64,000 nt of DNA from Haloarcula salina (GCF_010119195.1 NZ_WRXL01000001.1:310001-374000); one strand, 5' to 3'; positions 41,948 through 50,314 are shown, counted from the stretch's first letter. Translations and numbers: made by a program. Notes: a model not told the origin generated them from the letters alone.

Positions 41948-41968
41948 AATTGTCGTTATAACAAATAC
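41948..41968 (+). promoter_or_regulatory. Promoter-like AT-rich box before the RiPP precursor
   Basis: AATTGTCGTTATAACAAATAC (positions 41948-41968) holds a GTTATAAC palindrome and a TATA-like core about 40-50 bases before the precursor ATG. The leader ends in GGGTACAAACCC just before the ATG, a possible 4-bp stem that could hold the start codon region. Confidence 0.45.
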
Positions 41969-42002
41969 AGGTACGATTGGATACTGGGGTGGGTACAAAC
42001 CC

Positions 42003-42095
42003 ATGAACTACGAAGAACCCTCCGTGGAGACGTACGGAACCGTTGAAGAGAAGACGAACTGGTGGCACGACGACGGCTACGGTAAGTGGGACTGA
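42003..42095 (+). CDS. RiPP precursor peptide, lasso-type leader with Trp-rich core
   Basis: A 30-residue peptide. Residues 1-19, MNYEEPSVETYGTVEEKTN, form a leader. Y3-x2-P6-x-V8-x3-G12 matches the lasso RRE motif YxxPxLxxxG, and T18 falls at the exact register of the conserved penultimate leader Thr. Cleavage after N19 leaves the 11-residue core WWHDDGYGKWD, with three Trp and acidic residues at 4, 5 and 11. A lasso ring needs Asp/Glu at 7, 8 or 9, and none is there. A less likely cut after V14 would give E1 with an Asp at position 9. It follows the B1 and B2 genes and is followed by a kinase and a nucleotidyltransferase. The identification rests on context plus motif and not on homology. 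Confidence 0.8.
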   Translation: MNYEEPSVETYGTVEEKTNWWHDDGYGKWD

Positions 42096-42453
42096 GACGG
42101 ACTGCTGTACCTGTGTACTGCGACGACCGCGTGACTGGGTGGGGTTGAGACGGAATCGAGGTACGGCAGTTCGGACGTGACGGGACACCTCCCGTTCCGG
42201 TATTTTTCACACGAGATGTCTCCGTGAGACGGCTCTGGTCGTTCGCGGCGTGACACGACGCGACTTCGAGATGGACTGTGCCACGCAGTGCCCGGCTCGG
42301 ATGCGTTCGACCGCCGGTATAGAGCCCATTCTTAATCGCCCCATGACCGAATCGGGTTCGTATGCACCAGGGGCGTAGCAGCCGATTCCGACATCGAGAG
42401 ACGGCGAGGACCGGGTGCGAGCCGACGCTCGCACGCGGGGGGCGGTGAGGACC
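42096..42453. other. Gap between precursor and kinase genes
   Basis: About 360 bases. It begins with ACGGACTGCTGT (42097-42108), shared with the sequence after the MFS gene stop at 14473. An AT-rich patch (GGTATTTTTCACAC, about 42200-42213) could be a promoter. An in-frame stretch from ATG 42271 to TAG 42376-42378 could encode 35 residues with two Cys, but it lacks the leader motif. CATTCTTAATC (42328-42338) is another TATA-like site before a possible kinase transcript. Confidence 0.4.
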
Positions 42454-43368
42454 GTGGCCGTCGCGACGACCGAGACGTACGAGGCGTTCGGCCTGACCGT
42501 CCGGTCGGAGATCGACCTCCCCGAGCTGTCGACCGCCGACCCGGGCGGTCCCACGGACCCCGACGTCACCGTCACCGTGCGCACGCTGACGCGACCACCT
42601 GCTCTCACGTCCGAGACGAGCTTCCACGCGGCGGGTCAGCGCGACTACTACCTCCAGTACGACGCGGCGACCGTCCGCGTTCGGGACGGGACCCGTATCG
42701 CCGTCGATCCGGCCCGTGGAGTCCCACACGAGGTCCTCCGACACGTGATCGTCGGTCCGGCGCTCAACCACCTGCTTCACCAGCGCGGCTACTTCGTCCT
42801 CCACGCCAGCACCGTCTCGATCGACGGAGCCGCGGTGGCGTTCGTCGGCGAGTCGGGCCAGGGCAAGACGACGACCGCGATGGCCTGTCTGACCGAGGGA
42901 CACCACGTGCTGAGCGACGACGTGGCCGCGATCACGCTCGACGGCGGCACCCCCGTGGTCAGGAGCGGCTATCCCGCGGTGAAGCTCTCTACCGAGGCCG
43001 TCGAGACGTTCGATCCGCCGGTCGAACCCCCGGTACGGACCTGCGACGGGCGGCCGCGACACTTCCACCGTCTCAGACACGACCAGCCGGCCAGTCCAGT
43101 CCCGTTAGCCGGCGTCTACCTGCTGGAAGACGGTCCGGAGATCGAAGTCGAGTCGCTCTCTGGCGGCGAACGGATCATGTCGCTGGTGGACAACACGTAC
43201 GCGATCGGGACGCTCGGGTCCGACGGACAGGCCGCCACCAACGTCGGCGTCTGCGGTGAAATCGCCGGTGCGACGTCGGTCAAGCGCCTGCGGCGACCCC
43301 GAGACCTCGACCGCCTCCCGGAGGTGATCGACCGCGTGCGGGCCGATATCGCGGGCGAGCGATGCTGA
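42454..43368 (+). CDS. HPr-kinase-like protein kinase of the RiPP cluster
   Basis: A 304-residue protein related to the C-terminal half of HPr kinase/phosphorylase and to lasso-cluster kinases (PadeK/ThcoK type). FVLHASTVSIDGAAVAFVGESGQGKTTTAM contains the P-loop (G132-T139). HHVLSDDVAAITLDG carries the Asp pair. YPAVKLSTEAVE is conserved downstream. In paeninodin-type systems the kinase phosphorylates the C-terminal Ser of the precursor; here the predicted core has no Ser, so the target may be Tyr26, a leader Thr or another group. The start is uncertain: GTG 42454 follows GGTGAGG, and a GTG at 42415 is also in frame. It overlaps the next gene by 7 bases. Confidence 0.85.
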   Translation: MAVATTETYEAFGLTVRSEIDLPELSTADPGGPTDPDVTVTVRTLTRPPALTSETSFHAAGQRDYYLQYDAATVRVRDGTRIAVDPARGVPHEVLRHVIVGPALNHLLHQRGYFVLHASTVSIDGAAVAFVGESGQGKTTTAMACLTEGHHVLSDDVAAITLDGGTPVVRSGYPAVKLSTEAVETFDPPVEPPVRTCDGRPRHFHRLRHDQPASPVPLAGVYLLEDGPEIEVESLSGGERIMSLVDNTYAIGTLGSDGQAATNVGVCGEIAGATSVKRLRRPRDLDRLPEVIDRVRADIAGERC

Positions 43369-44585
43369 GCGACGCCGAGCCGGAACTGCGGCTCGTCATC
43401 GAATGCGTGCGCGCGGCCGTCGACCCCGGTGCAGATCCCGACATCGAACCGCTCGTGTCGTCCGACCTCGACTGGGACCGCGTCCTCGATCTGGCCCGGT
43501 ACCACGGCGTCCTCCAGTTGCTCCAGCAGGGGCTGGCGTCGACGTACCGAGAGGTCAAACAGGAGCGCGGCGTGCCCCCGTCGGTCAGTTCGCGCCTCGA
43601 CGGGACGGTCCAGCGGCGGACGATGCGGAACCTCGCGGCCACGGACGAACTTCGCGGCATCCTCGACGACTTCGACGACGCCAACGTGCGCGCCCTTCCG
43701 TTCAAGGGACCGGTGTTGTCCGCGTTCGCCTACGACAGCGTGACCGTCCGCGAGTACAACGACCTCGACTTCCTCGTCCACCCCGAAGACGTGTCGACCG
43801 CCGCCGACGTCCTCGAAGAACGGGGCTACGAGTGGCGCGACGGCGCGCCGCGCCTCGACGACGCGGCGCTGCTCGGCGGATCCGCGACGAAGGCGATCGT
43901 CCACGAGTACGCGATGACTGGCTCGGACATCGACGTGGAACTTCGCTGGCGCGTCGGCGACGCGGAGCGCCCGTTCTCGCCGGACGTAACGGCGCTGTGG
44001 GACCACCGCGAGCAGGTCGACGTGGGCGGGGCCTCGGTGCCAGCACTCGCCCCGGAGGACCGCCTCCTCGTACTCGCGTTCCACGGGACGAAACACCGCT
44101 GGTACCTCCTGAAGTGGCTCTGTGACTTCGTTGCTGCGATGGACGCGACGACGGCCGACTGGGACCGGGTGCTCGCCCGTGCACGCGACCACGGCGTCGA
44201 GCGTCCGTTCCTGGTCGGTGCGGCGCTCGCCGGGTCCGTCTTCGAGTACGGGCTTCCCGAACCCGTCGCCACGCGAGTGAGCGAGGCGAGCGGCGTCACT
44301 GGCCTGGCCGATCGAGTGAGACGGTCGCTGGCGTCCGGTTCGATGTCCGCGCCGGGCCGCATCGAGTCCGCCCGGTTCTTCGCGGCCGCGAGCGAATCGC
44401 CGACGGCGCTACTCCGACTCGTCGCCCTGCACTCGGCGCTTCACCCGACCTACGCGGACTACCGGTTTCACCCTCTTCCAGGCCACCTGCATCCGCTCTA
44501 CTACGTCGTCTGGCCGCTCAGGCTACTGGCCGGGTTACTGCCGGACCGAACGGAGACCGACCCTCCGACCGAGGAACCGACCTGA
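43362..44585 (+). CDS. Nucleotidyltransferase (NTP_transf_5 type) of the RiPP cluster
   Basis: A 407-residue protein. RALPFKGPVLSAFAYDSVTVREYNDLDFLVH (residues 110-140) is the signature of the uncharacterised nucleotidyltransferase family that recurs in lasso peptide clusters: a KG motif followed by D-x-D (D134, D136). LAPEDRLLVLAFHGTKHRWYLLKWLCDF is a second conserved block. The C-terminus is hydrophobic (PLYYVVWPLRLLAGLLPDR), perhaps membrane-associated. It might transfer a nucleotide onto the phosphorylated peptide. It is translationally coupled to the kinase by a 7-base overlap. Confidence 0.85.
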   Translation: MLSDAEPELRLVIECVRAAVDPGADPDIEPLVSSDLDWDRVLDLARYHGVLQLLQQGLASTYREVKQERGVPPSVSSRLDGTVQRRTMRNLAATDELRGILDDFDDANVRALPFKGPVLSAFAYDSVTVREYNDLDFLVHPEDVSTAADVLEERGYEWRDGAPRLDDAALLGGSATKAIVHEYAMTGSDIDVELRWRVGDAERPFSPDVTALWDHREQVDVGGASVPALAPEDRLLVLAFHGTKHRWYLLKWLCDFVAAMDATTADWDRVLARARDHGVERPFLVGAALAGSVFEYGLPEPVATRVSEASGVTGLADRVRRSLASGSMSAPGRIESARFFAAASESPTALLRLVALHSALHPTYADYRFHPLPGHLHPLYYVVWPLRLLAGLLPDRTETDPPTEEPT

Positions 44586-44595
44586 CGGCCGGCGC

Positions 44596-46170
44596 TCAGT
44601 CCCGCGGCTGGATCGTTCCACCGCCCAGTCCCTCCCAGGCGACTCGGTATCCGAGGCGCGAGAGGGCGGCGCTGTCGTCGGCGATGCCGTAATCGGCCAG
44701 TCGGTCGGCGGCCGTTTCGTAGGCCATCCCCGCTTCGATGTCATCGGCCAGTTCGTCCAGAACGCTCGGGCGAACCAGCGTGCGCCCGACGCGCTCGTGG
44801 TCGGGGAACGCAGCGTCGGCGAGCGCGTCCTCGCTGACGCCGTAGTCCGCGGCGAGGTCGGCGAGCGAGACGACGGCCGCGTCGGGCCGCACCTCGTCGG
44901 GGATGGCGGCGGCGCTCTCGCTGACGAGTCGGTCCTCGTAGGGGCGCAGGGCGTCGCGCACGTCCTTCACGCGGACCGTCCCTGAGTACGGGATGGCCCG
45001 ATTGTCGGTCGCCTCGACTGCGTCGCCCACGCCGAGGGACTCGTCGACGGCGACGAGCATCGCCACGTCCTCAAGGTCCCCGAGGCGGTCGAGTTTCTTC
45101 GCGACGTACTCCGGCGTCCAGAACCCCATGATCTCGAAGAAGACGCGAAAGGGCGGGTCGTCGGGGCCGTCGCCGGCCGCTCGCTCGCCGGCGTCCCTGA
45201 ACGTCTCCCGAACGCCCCCGTCTGTTCCGGGCCGCCACTCGAAGGCGAAGTCGGGGATGACGACGTGTTCGCCGGCGGCCAGCGGCTCGGGTTCGCGGAT
45301 CAGGTCCCAGTCCAGGTCGAGCGCGGCGAACCGCGCGGCGAAGTCCGCCTCGACGCCGCTGTCGTAACTGACCTCGGTGACGGGGTCGACGCCGGGTACG
45401 GACACGTCGGCGTCGGAAAGCGTGAGTTCCCGCTCCGTCCCCCGGTCGTCGATCGTCGCCACCAGGTCCCACTCGTCGGCGGCCGCGACGGTCCGCAGGA
45501 GGCGAGCGAAGCGCGTCCCGTACCGGCGCGTGTTCGAAAACAGCGCGTCGGGGCCGGTGACGACGACCTCGCGACCGCGATCGGTCCGTCGGATCTCGTA
45601 CATGAGCCGGAGGCGCTTGACCGCCGAGACGAGCGCCTTCGGGTCGGAAGAGCGGACCCGGACCTCCGTCGCGTCGAACAGCGCCGTCTGGGCCAGCGAG
45701 AGGTCGTACTGGGTCCGAAGTTCGGCGGGTCCCCACCGCGAGTCGACGGCGGTGAGGACCTGCTTGGACTCCCGGTCGGCGTACAGCGCGTCGGCGAGCG
45801 TCGACGCGTCCGTTCCGAAGTGGTCCGCGGCGTCGGCGACCGCCCGGTCGCGCTCGGCCTCGCTGACGACGCCGACGCGCTCCGCGGCCTCGAACACGCG
45901 GCGGCGCGCCCGCTCGGGGTCGACCGGGGCTCGCGTCTCGAAGGTGGCCTCCCGCTCGACGAGCTTGGCGAAGCCGCGGACCAGCTTGAAGTCGTCGGCC
46001 TCGCGTTCCAGGTCCGCGAGCGCGGCCTGGAGGTCCGCGCGCGACTCGCCCACGTGGCCCTGATACACGCCGAGGACGCGGGCTGCGAGTCGCTCCGCGT
46101 CGTCGTCGGCAAACCGGAGGTGGTAGCCGCCGCCCGCCCGCGAGACGCGCAGGAGGTCCTTCGTGAGCAC
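44596..46170 (-). CDS. DUF790 / Bax1 nuclease
   Basis: A 524-residue protein. The start MLTKDLLRVSRAGGGYHLRF (read from GTG 46170) and the region VVIPDFAFEWRPG...VFFEIMGFWTPEYVAKKLDRLG match the Bax1 family, whose C-terminal domain is a PD-(D/E)xK-like DNA nuclease. Bax1 binds the XPB helicase and incises DNA next to bubbles in archaeal nucleotide-excision repair. The XPB homologue is encoded about 1.5 kb upstream on the same strand, with a DUF389 gene in between. An in-frame TTG at 46197 would add nine residues. Confidence 0.87.
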   Translation of the reverse strand: MLTKDLLRVSRAGGGYHLRFADDDAERLAARVLGVYQGHVGESRADLQAALADLEREADDFKLVRGFAKLVEREATFETRAPVDPERARRRVFEAAERVGVVSEAERDRAVADAADHFGTDASTLADALYADRESKQVLTAVDSRWGPAELRTQYDLSLAQTALFDATEVRVRSSDPKALVSAVKRLRLMYEIRRTDRGREVVVTGPDALFSNTRRYGTRFARLLRTVAAADEWDLVATIDDRGTERELTLSDADVSVPGVDPVTEVSYDSGVEADFAARFAALDLDWDLIREPEPLAAGEHVVIPDFAFEWRPGTDGGVRETFRDAGERAAGDGPDDPPFRVFFEIMGFWTPEYVAKKLDRLGDLEDVAMLVAVDESLGVGDAVEATDNRAIPYSGTVRVKDVRDALRPYEDRLVSESAAAIPDEVRPDAAVVSLADLAADYGVSEDALADAAFPDHERVGRTLVRPSVLDELADDIEAGMAYETAADRLADYGIADDSAALSRLGYRVAWEGLGGGTIQPRD

Positions 46171-46245
46171 GTTCGAGCGTGCGACGCGCAGCGACAAAAA
46201 CGCAGGGAGTCGGCGTGACGGTGGCGAGAGCGCCGGCGGGTCAGA

Positions 46246-47520
46246 TCACCGCGGTGTCGACGCCCGGTCCTCGAACGTGACAGTCACGGCGACCTCGTCC
46301 TCGATCGACCGACCGATGGCTCGCTCGAGGTCGCCGACGAGTCCCGGATATCCGCGTTCGGCCGGCCGACTGACCGCGACTGACACCTCCCGATCCAGTC
46401 GGTAGACCGTGACGCCGCCGAAGCGGGTCTGCACCGAGAGCAGTCGGAGTTCCGCATAGGCGTCGTCCGACAGCGTCTCGGTGACGGCGGCGTTGACGGC
46501 GGTCTCGACCTGCATCTGCTGGGCGGTGACCGTCCCCGCGCCGGCGAACGCGACCAGGAGCAATAGCACGGCGATGGCCGTCGGCGCGTGGGCGCGAACG
46601 GCCTCGGCCGGAGACGCGTCTGCCTCCCAGTCGAGCGGGCGGAACCCCAGCCACCAGAGCACCAGGAACCCGGTGAGATTGATCGACGTGACGTTGACGA
46701 CCAGCAGGATACCCGCACCGAGCGCGACGGCGGGCAGGCCCCAGGCGATGCCGACGCCGACCGCGGCGGCGGCGGGGATCAGCGCGGCGGCGATCATCAC
46801 GCCGACCAGCGAGACGGGGAGCGCCGTCGCCAGGCCGAAGGCACCGGCGGCACCGGCACAGAGACCGACGGCCATCGAGAGAAAGCCCGGGGAGATTCGC
46901 TGGGCGATCTGCTGGACCGTCGTGACCCGGAGGCGCGCGGGGACGAACCCGCTGTATCGGATGAACAGGCCGAACACCGCCGCGCTCGCGACCGCGACGA
47001 CGAGGCCGAGCAACTGGTCGCGAACCCCCTCGACGATGAGCTCGCGGTCGCTGAGCGCCGTCCCGACGCTGGCGATGAGCGCCGACCCCACCTGTGGGGC
47101 GATGACCATCGACCCGACGACGACGGCCGGCGAGTCGAGCAACAGCCCCGCCGTGGCGACGATGGCGCTCAGGATCGTCATGCCGTAGTAGGTCGCCTTC
47201 CCGGGATTCATTCCCCGAGCCCGACCGCGGAGTTCGTCGTGCGAGATGCGGTCGTCGTAGTTCCGAGCGGAGTTCGACTGGTCCGGTCTGGCGGTCTCGG
47301 CCGTGCCGACGACCGCGTACCGATCGGTGTCGAGACCCGCCGCCTCCATCTCTGCGAGCACCTCGTCGATCGCCTCCGGCGGGAGCGGAAACTGGAGCAG
47401 GAACGCAGTCTCGTCGGCGCTCTCCTCGACCGTCCGAACGAAGCTGATGTCGCGGTCGTCGAGGACGGCCCGGACGTCGTCCAGTTCGTCCTCGGTGACT
47501 CGAATGTGTATCAGCCGCAC
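46246..47520 (-). CDS. TIGR00341 / DUF389 family membrane protein
   Basis: A 424-residue protein. The N-terminal 75 residues are a small alpha-beta domain (RLIHIRVTEDELDDVRAVLDDRDISFVRT). It is followed by about six membrane helices with the conserved YYGMTILSAIVATAGLLLDSPAVVVGSMVIAPQVGSALIASVGTALSD and the PVSLVGVMIAAALIPAAAAVGVG block. The C-terminal soluble domain has repeated strands. The function is unknown; transport is presumed. The GTG at 47520 (VRLIHIRV) is preferred; an ATG at 47538 adds six residues. It lies between the Bax1 and XPB genes. Confidence 0.82.
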   Translation of the reverse strand: MRLIHIRVTEDELDDVRAVLDDRDISFVRTVEESADETAFLLQFPLPPEAIDEVLAEMEAAGLDTDRYAVVGTAETARPDQSNSARNYDDRISHDELRGRARGMNPGKATYYGMTILSAIVATAGLLLDSPAVVVGSMVIAPQVGSALIASVGTALSDRELIVEGVRDQLLGLVVAVASAAVFGLFIRYSGFVPARLRVTTVQQIAQRISPGFLSMAVGLCAGAAGAFGLATALPVSLVGVMIAAALIPAAAAVGVGIAWGLPAVALGAGILLVVNVTSINLTGFLVLWWLGFRPLDWEADASPAEAVRAHAPTAIAVLLLLVAFAGAGTVTAQQMQVETAVNAAVTETLSDDAYAELRLLSVQTRFGGVTVYRLDREVSVAVSRPAERGYPGLVGDLERAIGRSIEDEVAVTVTFEDRASTPR

Positions 47521-47649
47521 TACTCGCTCCTCCCCCACCGCCGCTCGCGAAGTCGTGCGCCGAGCATCTACCCGGCCATCATGGGTTTCACGCTTACTTA
47601 TACAGGTAGTAACCCAGGCGACCGCACAAGGCGACGGTCCGGCGGCGCG

Positions 47650-48984
47650 CTATCGCCGCCGCCTGGCGACCCGTTCCTCGGCCGTCTCCTCGGTGACGAG
47701 TTCGTACAGCAGGGCCCGCGAGCCGTCGTCTTTCGGACGCAGGATGCGACCGAGCCGCTGCGTGAACTCGCGCTCGGAGCCGCTGCCCGAGAGGACGACG
47801 GCCACGTTCGCGTCGGGCACGTCGACCCCCTCGTCGAGGACGTTCGCCGTCACGACCCGCGAGTAGGACCCGTCGCGGAACCGCTCCAGTATCTCGCGGC
47901 GCTCGCTCGCGCCGGTCTCGTGGGTGATCGCCGGGACCAGGAATCGCTCAGAGAGCCGGTAGACGAGGTCCGTGAAGGCGGTGAATACGATGACTCGGTC
48001 CCCGCGGTGGCGGTCCAGGATCTCCGCCAGTCGGTCGACCTTCCGCTCGGCGTTCATCATCACCTCGCGGGCGCGCTGTTTCGCCAGCAGGGCCTCGCGC
48101 GCCGCCGGATCCGTCCCCGAGCGCTTGACCAGTTCCTGGTAGTCGCTCCCAGAGCGGAGCTGGATGTTCGAGCGCTGCAGGTAGTCCGTGAACGTTCCCT
48201 GTTCGTCCTCGTATCGCTCGCGCTCTTCGGGGGTGAGCGATACCTCGATGCGCTTGATGTCGTAGTCCGCGAGGTGCTCGCCCGCGAGATCGTCGACCCC
48301 GACCCGCTGGACGAGCGGCCCGACGAGGCCCTCGATGACGTCGTGCGCGCCGTCCGGCCGCTCGAACGTCGCCGTGAGCCCCAGTCGGGCCGGAGCCGCG
48401 AGCAGGCGGGCGATGTCGCGGTACCCCTCGCCGCCGAGGTGGTGGACCTCGTCGAAGACGACGAGCCCGAAACGGTCGCCGAGCTCGTCGGCGCGGAGGT
48501 ACGCCGAGTCGTAGGTGGAGACGGTCACGTCCTCGACGCGCTGCTCGCCCCCGCCCATGCGACCGACGGGCCGGTCGAACTCCCGTTCGAGTTCCCGCTG
48601 CCACTGTTCCAGCAGGTCGATCGTCGGGACGACCACCAAGGTGGGCGTCCCGAGCGCGACCATCGCGGCGATGCCGATGACGGTCTTCCCGCTCCCCGTC
48701 GGCAGTTCCAGACAGCCCCGGTCGCCGGCGGCGCGCCACGCGTCCAGCGCCGATTGCTGATACTCCCGGAGGTCGTACGTCGTCGAAAGCGATACCGGAG
48801 GCAGCGGGCCGACGCGGTCCGCGTACGCGACGCCGCGCTCGTCGAGCGCGGTCACCAGGTCGGCGTACCGGTACGCCGGCGCTCTGGCGGATTGGCTCCG
48901 CTCGTCGCGCTCGACCCCGGGCAGGTCGGTCGGCGGCGACCCGCTCACGCGAATCGTCCCCGACTCGAACGTCAGTTCCAGCAC
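47650..48984 (-). CDS. XPB-like DNA helicase
   Basis: A 444-residue superfamily 2 helicase. After a short damage-recognition-like N-terminus (LELTFESGTIRVSG; STTYDLREYQQSALDAW) come Walker A CLELPTGSGKT, the DEVHH box in LVVFDEVHHLGGEGY, the SAT equivalent LTATFERPDG and the final QRLGRILRPK motif. The RED-like and thumb regions lie between. It opens DNA for repair with Bax1 and may act at promoters. GTG 48984 was chosen as start; upstream in-frame sequence overlaps a different gene's promoter and looks non-coding. Confidence 0.87.
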   Translation of the reverse strand: MLELTFESGTIRVSGSPPTDLPGVERDERSQSARAPAYRYADLVTALDERGVAYADRVGPLPPVSLSTTYDLREYQQSALDAWRAAGDRGCLELPTGSGKTVIGIAAMVALGTPTLVVVPTIDLLEQWQRELEREFDRPVGRMGGGEQRVEDVTVSTYDSAYLRADELGDRFGLVVFDEVHHLGGEGYRDIARLLAAPARLGLTATFERPDGAHDVIEGLVGPLVQRVGVDDLAGEHLADYDIKRIEVSLTPEERERYEDEQGTFTDYLQRSNIQLRSGSDYQELVKRSGTDPAAREALLAKQRAREVMMNAERKVDRLAEILDRHRGDRVIVFTAFTDLVYRLSERFLVPAITHETGASERREILERFRDGSYSRVVTANVLDEGVDVPDANVAVVLSGSGSEREFTQRLGRILRPKDDGSRALLYELVTEETAEERVARRRR

Positions 48985-49129
48985 GGCCGACGGTTCGCCG
49001 CTCCCGCCGATAACGCTTTCGCGGCGGCTGCCGACCGGGCACGCGTCCGCCGCGGAGCCCTCCGGGCACCGTCGTTTCGCACTGACTCCGGGAGCACAGT
49101 TTACGTCCGTCCAGACCGAACAGTCCCCC

Positions 49130-50230
49130 ATGACACCGACTCGCTCGACGCTGCTCGCCCTCCTGGTGTCGCTGTCGCTCGTGCTTGCGACCGTGCCGGC
49201 CGGTGTGACGGCGATACAGATGACCGACACACAGACGGCCACGGACACGCTGACCGTCGATCGCGACGGCTCCGCCGACTACCGGTCGATCCAGGCTGCC
49301 GTCGACGCCGCCGACAGCGGCGACACCGTCGCAGTCCGACCCGGCGTGTACTACGAACAGATCACCGTGGCCGAGAACGTCACGCTGGTCGCACCCGACC
49401 GGGCGATACTCGACGGCTCGCGGTTCGTCAACGGCACCGCGCTGCGCGTGACCGGCGCGGCCGCCCCGAACGTCACCGGCTTTACGATGCGTAACTACCG
49501 CCTCGGCGTCGTCGCGAACGACACCACCGGCGACTGGACGCTTCGTGACTCGACCGTCATCCGCGCCAGCGTCGGCGTCTACGCGCCCAACGCCAGCGGG
49601 AACTGGACGATCGCGGACTCGGCCGTCTCCAGCACGACCTACAGCGGCGTCTTCGCCCGCGCGACGACCGGCGAGTGGACGATCCGCGACACCCGCTTCG
49701 TCGAAGTCGGCGGCGACGGCGTCGACGTCCGCCGCTCGACGGGCGACTGGACGGTATCGGACATCGTCGTCGACCGCTCCGGCGCGGACGGCGTCGACGC
49801 GTCCGGGACCACCGGCGACTGGACCGTACGGAACACGACGGTCCGCCGCAGCGACACCGGCGTCAAAGCCATCGCCAGCCGCGGCGATTGGACCGTGACC
49901 GACCTGACCGTCCAGCGCAGCGACACCGGCCTCGTCACGGCGTCGACGAGCGGCGATTGGACGGTTTCTGATGCCACTGTTACCACTCGCGAGATCGGCG
50001 TCTTCACCGCCCGAACCACCGGCGCGTGGACGATTCGGAACAGCACCATCGATAGTCGGTTCCAAGGGATTCACGCCGCCGGGACGAACGGGTCCTGGAC
50101 CGTCAGCGACTCGTCGATCACCGTCTCCGGGAATGCGGACGCGATCGGCGTCGACGCCCGCGACGCCGCCGAGGGCTGGTCGCTCGATTCTGTCGACATT
50201 CAGAGCACCGGCGTCGACGTTGCCGAGTGA
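49130..50230 (+). CDS. Secreted beta-helix repeat protein
   Basis: A 366-residue protein. A Sec signal peptide (STLLALLVSLSLVLATVPAGVTA) is followed by a pectate-lyase/NosD-like region, DYRSIQAAVDAADSGDTVAVRPGVYYEQITV. From residue ~133 on there are about ten tandem copies of a 23-27-residue unit with the consensus GDWTVRDxTVxRSxxGVxAxxTT. Each unit would be one turn of a parallel beta-helix with a stacked Trp column. There is no membrane anchor. It may be a cell-surface or carbohydrate-binding protein. Confidence 0.8.
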   Translation: MTPTRSTLLALLVSLSLVLATVPAGVTAIQMTDTQTATDTLTVDRDGSADYRSIQAAVDAADSGDTVAVRPGVYYEQITVAENVTLVAPDRAILDGSRFVNGTALRVTGAAAPNVTGFTMRNYRLGVVANDTTGDWTLRDSTVIRASVGVYAPNASGNWTIADSAVSSTTYSGVFARATTGEWTIRDTRFVEVGGDGVDVRRSTGDWTVSDIVVDRSGADGVDASGTTGDWTVRNTTVRRSDTGVKAIASRGDWTVTDLTVQRSDTGLVTASTSGDWTVSDATVTTREIGVFTARTTGAWTIRNSTIDSRFQGIHAAGTNGSWTVSDSSITVSGNADAIGVDARDAAEGWSLDSVDIQSTGVDVAE

Positions 50231-50283
50231 CCGCAGGACGCGACTCCAAACGGTCCGGCGCCGTCGTCCGGAAAACGAAGCCC

Positions 50284-50291
50284 TTAATTAA
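50284..50291 (+). promoter_or_regulatory. TATA box of the tRNA gene
   Basis: TTAATTAA lies 24-31 bases before the first base of tRNA-Pro, within otherwise GC-rich sequence. Confidence 0.65.
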
Positions 50292-50314
50292 AGCACCCCC
50301 CTCTCCCCGAGTGC

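Noticed and set aside
42271-42378. Second precursor peptide after the first
   Set aside because: The 35-codon frame has no YxxPxLxxxG motif and no good promoter or ribosome site; GC-rich frames of this length occur by chance.
46588-49494. A 968-codon plus-strand frame opposite DUF389 and the XPB helicase
   Set aside because: It is antisense to two well-supported genes and has no domain, signal or membrane pattern.
49512-50210. CRISPR or other DNA repeat array
   Set aside because: The regular repeats are in frame and code for the GDWT protein units; they are divergent and have no spacers.
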